NCBI RefSeq assembly: GCF_007988865.1
Contig: NZ_BJUY01000014.1
Location: forward strand, 1 to 46,386
Origin: Alkalibacterium kapii
Lineage (GTDB): Bacteria > Bacillota > Bacilli > Lactobacillales > Carnobacteriaceae_A
Direction of reading: 5' to 3'
DNA: 46,386 bases
Shown here: positions 46,384 to 46,386 of the stretch, piece after piece
How the letters are laid out: every line of letters begins with the position of its first letter
How positions within the stretch are numbered: the first letter of the stretch is position 1
The notes under the pieces: generated by a model
Database searches by the model: none
Told to the model about the DNA's origin: nothing
The model's input: the letters and a program-made list of their open reading frames with translations, nothing else
Program-made: the position numbers and the translations under genes

Positions 46384-46386
46384 TTT

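Noticed and set aside
1-46386. Horizontally acquired island or mobile element
   Set aside because: All genes are conserved Firmicutes housekeeping or fermentation genes in familiar order, and no integrase, transposase or flanking repeats are visible; XerC is the chromosomal recombinase.

Overview
The window is a stretch of chromosomal backbone from a low-GC Gram-positive bacterium. Gene order and protein types point to the Lactobacillales, probably the Carnobacteriaceae (Alkalibacterium/Marinilactibacillus-like); this placement is inference. The supporting features are B-type RNase P RNA, gpsB, ypsA and recU-pbp1A, topA-xerC-hslVU, parE-parC, the fermentative adhE and pflB-pflA genes, a family II pyrophosphatase, and a PBP1A with a very acidic, Asn/Ser-rich tail of the kind seen in salt- or alkali-adapted species. 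I see no transposase, integrase, phage gene, CRISPR array, toxin-antitoxin pair or rRNA operon. Many genes use GTG or TTG starts, and one (ypsA) appears to use ATC.

Layout. 1-540: tRNA-Gln, a small membrane protein and two terminators. 547-7027: the recU-pbp1A pair on the minus strand, divergent from ypsA, gpsB, rnpB and an RlmL-like rRNA methyltransferase; this joins wall synthesis, division control and recombination. 7028-10504: nucleoside deaminase, cystine symporter TcyP and an MscS channel. 10803-14061: a UPF0371 protein and meso-diaminopimelate dehydrogenase, facing an RNase HI-like protein and a cold-shock protein. 14224-17624: ABC-F protein, thyA and folA. 17673-24522: TrhA, YpmS, a frameshifted msrA, yozE, deoD, ctpA, lepB, rbgA and rnhB. 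24611-32479: dprA, topA, a gene-free stretch with a 52-bp tandem-repeat array, xerC, hslV, hslU and a PAS-GGDEF gene. 32536-39112: plsY, parE, parC and a K+ channel. 39275-46332: divergent adhE and pflB-pflA around a likely Rex operator, then ppaC.

How it works together. Three themes recur. DNA maintenance: RecU, RNases HI/HII, DprA, TopA, XerC and ParCE. Cell envelope: PBP1A, GpsB, Ddh, LepB, CtpA, PlsY and MscS. Anaerobic mixed-acid fermentation: PflB/PflA and AdhE, with Rex-type NADH sensing suggested by the operator between them.

Most unusual points: (1) the 52-bp tandem array between topA and xerC, whose units strictly alternate between two types (104-bp higher-order period) and which is non-coding; (2) the apparent ATC start of ypsA; (3) a one-base frameshift in msrA, with the intact remainder readable in the next frame; (4) a 36-bp near-perfect palindrome with no T-tract between thyA and folA; (5) a diguanylate cyclase gene where relatives usually carry codY. 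No clearly new multi-gene system is present.
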